A stretch of 7,604 nucleotides of DNA from Chelatococcus sp. (GTDB lineage: Bacteria > Pseudomonadota > Alphaproteobacteria > Rhizobiales > Beijerinckiaceae): assembly GCA_003248805.1 (NCBI GenBank), contig QFQY01000102.1, positions 1 to 7,604 of the forward strand, given 5' to 3'. Positions 5,944 through 7,604 of the stretch are shown one piece after another. The position numbers and the translations under genes were made by a program. The notes under the pieces are model-generated. The model ran no database searches, had not been told where the DNA came from, and saw only the letters and a list, made by a program, of their open reading frames with translations. Each line of letters begins with the position of its first letter. Positions within the stretch are counted from its first letter, which is position 1.

Positions 5944-7604
5944 TTACTCCGCCGCCTGCGCCAGCCGGCCGGAGGCCAGCGCCGAGCATTCGGCCATCAC
6001 CGCCGACGCGCGTGCGATCGGGTTGGTCTGGTAGAAATCGGACACCGGCGAGACGAAGCCCGCCTTGTCGGTCTTGCCGCCGAGCGACGCGAGGCCGCCG
6101 AGCCCGGAGGCATCGTTCACCGGCAGCACGTCGAGCGCCGCGAAATGCGGATGGGCCTGATAGAGCGCCTTGCGCAGGGCCGCCAGCGAATCGAAGGGCA
6201 GCGTCTTTCCGAGCGCGCCGGAGAGCGCGCGCAGGATCGCCCAATCCTCGCGGGCCTCGCCCGGCGGGAAGGTCGCCCGCTCGGCCATCTGCACGCGGCC
6301 CTCGGTGTTGACATAGGTCCCGGACTTCTCGGTGTAGGCCGCGCCCGGCAGAATGACGTCGGCGCGATGCGCGCCCTTGTCGCCATGCGTGCCCTGATAG
6401 ACCACGAAGGCTCCCGCCGGCACCTCGACCTCGTCGGCGCCCAGCAGGAAGAGCAGGTCGAGCGCGCCGGGCTGCAACATGCCGGCGACGTCGAGGCCGC
6501 GCGATCCGTCGGCGTTCTTGCCCGGCACGAAGCCGAGATCGAGCGCGCCGACGCGGGCGGCCGCCGTATGGACGACGCCGAAGCCGTTCCAGCCCTCGGT
6601 GACCGCGCCGAGCGCCTGCGCCGCCTTGACGGCGAGCGACAGGACAGCCGCGCCGTCGGGGCGGGAGAGAGCGCCCTGCCCGACCAGCACCATGGGCTTG
6701 CTGCCCTTGGCCTGAGCGGACTTGACGAGTTCCGCGAGGCTCTCGGGCCCGGCGCCGAGATGCTCGTAGGTGTAGGTCAGGTCGGCCTTCTCGCCGATGA
6801 CGCTGATCTTGAAGTCGCCGCGCAGCCAGCGCTTGCGGATGCGGGCGTTCAGGATCGGCGCCTCACGGCGCGGGTTCGAGCCGATGATCAGCAGCGAGTC
6901 GGCCTGTTCGATCCCGGCGATGCCGGCATTGAGCACATAGGAGGCGCGCCCATGTGCCGGATCGAGCGTCGTTCCGTCCTGGCGGGCATCGAGATTGGCG
7001 ACGCCGAGCGAGCCGAGCAGGCTCTTCAGGGCGAACAGCTCCTCGACGGCGGCGAGATCGCCGGCGATGGCGCCGATCCGCTCGGGCTTCGCCGCCTTGA
7101 CCTTGTCGGCGACGACCGCGAAGGCCTCGCTCCAGCTCGCCGGCTTCAGCGTGCCGTCCTTGCGGATATAGGGCTGGTCGAGCCGCTGGGTCTTGAGCCC
7201 GTCGACGATGTGACGGGTCTTGTCGGAGATCCACTCCTCGTTCACCGCCTCGTTGAGGCGCGGAAGGATGCGCATGACCTCGCGGCCGCGGGAGTCGACC
7301 CGGATCGCCGAGCCGACCGCATCCATCACGTCGATCGACTCGGTCTTCGACAGCTCCCAGGGACGGGCCTTGTTCTGGTAGGGCTTCGAGGTCAGCGCGC
7401 CGACCGGGCAGAGATCGACGACGTTGCCCTGCAGCTCGGAGGCCATGGCCTGCTCGAGATAGGTCGTGATCTCCATGTCCTCGCCGCGCCCGATGGCGCC
7501 GAGATCGGTGCCGCCGGCGACTTCCGTGGTGAAGCGGACGCAGCGCGTGCACTGGATGCAGCGCGTCATCGAGGTCTTGACCAGCGGGCCGATATACTTG
7601 TCCT
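5944..7604 (-). CDS. nuoG: NADH-quinone oxidoreductase subunit G (NuoG), partial: lacks the N-terminus
   Basis: NuoG (75-kDa/NDUFS1 homologue) is the largest peripheral-arm subunit and carries the N1b, N4 and N5 iron-sulfur clusters. The gene enters at the right edge in frame; 552 residues are visible, ending at TAA 5946-5944. The missing N-terminus (roughly 140 residues by family length) would hold the [2Fe-2S] domain. The visible part starts DKYIGPLVKTSMTRCIQCTRCVRF, with three Cys ligands of the N4 cluster; the fourth is in VVDLCPVGALTSKPY. The following segment (WELSKTESIDVMDAVGSAIR and beyond) is the 4Fe-4S domain of molybdopterin oxidoreductases but lacks cysteines, so the extra N7 cluster of E. 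coli and Thermus is absent. A molybdopterin oxidoreductase-like fold without cofactor follows (SWSEAFAVVADKVK, ADVILPGAAYTEKSGTYVN). The C-terminus DFYQTNPIARASAVMAECSA is typical of alphaproteobacteria. The internal ATG at 7569 is not the start. Confidence 0.98.
   Translation of the reverse strand, partial: DKYIGPLVKTSMTRCIQCTRCVRFTTEVAGGTDLGAIGRGEDMEITTYLEQAMASELQGNVVDLCPVGALTSKPYQNKARPWELSKTESIDVMDAVGSAIRVDSRGREVMRILPRLNEAVNEEWISDKTRHIVDGLKTQRLDQPYIRKDGTLKPASWSEAFAVVADKVKAAKPERIGAIAGDLAAVEELFALKSLLGSLGVANLDARQDGTTLDPAHGRASYVLNAGIAGIEQADSLLIIGSNPRREAPILNARIRKRWLRGDFKISVIGEKADLTYTYEHLGAGPESLAELVKSAQAKGSKPMVLVGQGALSRPDGAAVLSLAVKAAQALGAVTEGWNGFGVVHTAAARVGALDLGFVPGKNADGSRGLDVAGMLQPGALDLLFLLGADEVEVPAGAFVVYQGTHGDKGAHRADVILPGAAYTEKSGTYVNTEGRVQMAERATFPPGEAREDWAILRALSGALGKTLPFDSLAALRKALYQAHPHFAALDVLPVNDASGLGGLASLGGKTDKAGFVSPVSDFYQTNPIARASAVMAECSALASGRLAQAAE

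Noticed and set aside
4892..6244. A long minus-strand open frame over nuoH and the end of nuoG, continuous with the small ORF.
   Set aside because: The part upstream of 4891 is an Arg/Ala/Gly-rich out-of-frame reading of nuoH and nuoG. Only the tail 4649-4891, which lies outside nuoH apart from a 4-nt overlap, looks like a protein.

Overview
This window is the second half of a bacterial nuo operon, which encodes the proton-pumping NADH:quinone oxidoreductase (respiratory complex I). Every gene lies on the minus strand, so transcription runs from right to left in the order nuoG (5' end outside the window), nuoH, an 80-codon unassigned ORF, nuoI, nuoJ, nuoK, nuoL and nuoM (3' end outside the window). 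The gene order, the strong GC bias at third codon positions, NuoG without N7 cluster ligands, and the NuoI and NuoK sequences all point to an alphaproteobacterium. The most likely group is Hyphomicrobiales (Rhizobiales); a Bosea-like organism is a guess from sequence style and has not been tested.

Layout by coordinate: nuoM 1-944 (first 314 codons); nuoL 946-2961; nuoK 2991-3296; nuoJ 3296-3919; a 220-base intergenic region 3920-4139; nuoI 4140-4628; the small ORF 4649-4891; nuoH 4888-5937; nuoG 5944 to the right edge. Packing is tight. There is a 1-nt gap at nuoL/nuoM, a 1-nt TGATG overlap at nuoJ/nuoK, a 4-nt GTGA overlap at nuoH/small ORF, and gaps of 6 to 29 nt elsewhere. The nuoI-nuoJ gap is the only substantial non-coding stretch. 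It holds a mosaic of three palindromes that resembles a repetitive extragenic element, followed by a plausible sigma-70 type promoter pointing into nuoJ.

How the genes work together: NuoG and NuoI carry part of the iron-sulfur chain that brings electrons from NADH to quinone. NuoH forms the membrane base of the quinone site. NuoJ, NuoK, NuoL and NuoM make up the proton-translocating membrane arm; NuoN would be expected just past the left edge. The split at the nuoI-nuoJ gap separates genes for the peripheral arm and its membrane junction from genes for the pumping arm.

No new multi-gene system is visible. The points worth a second look are the unassigned two-helix ORF inside the operon, the repeat mosaic and candidate internal promoter between nuoI and nuoJ, and a 36-residue histidine-rich loop in NuoL.
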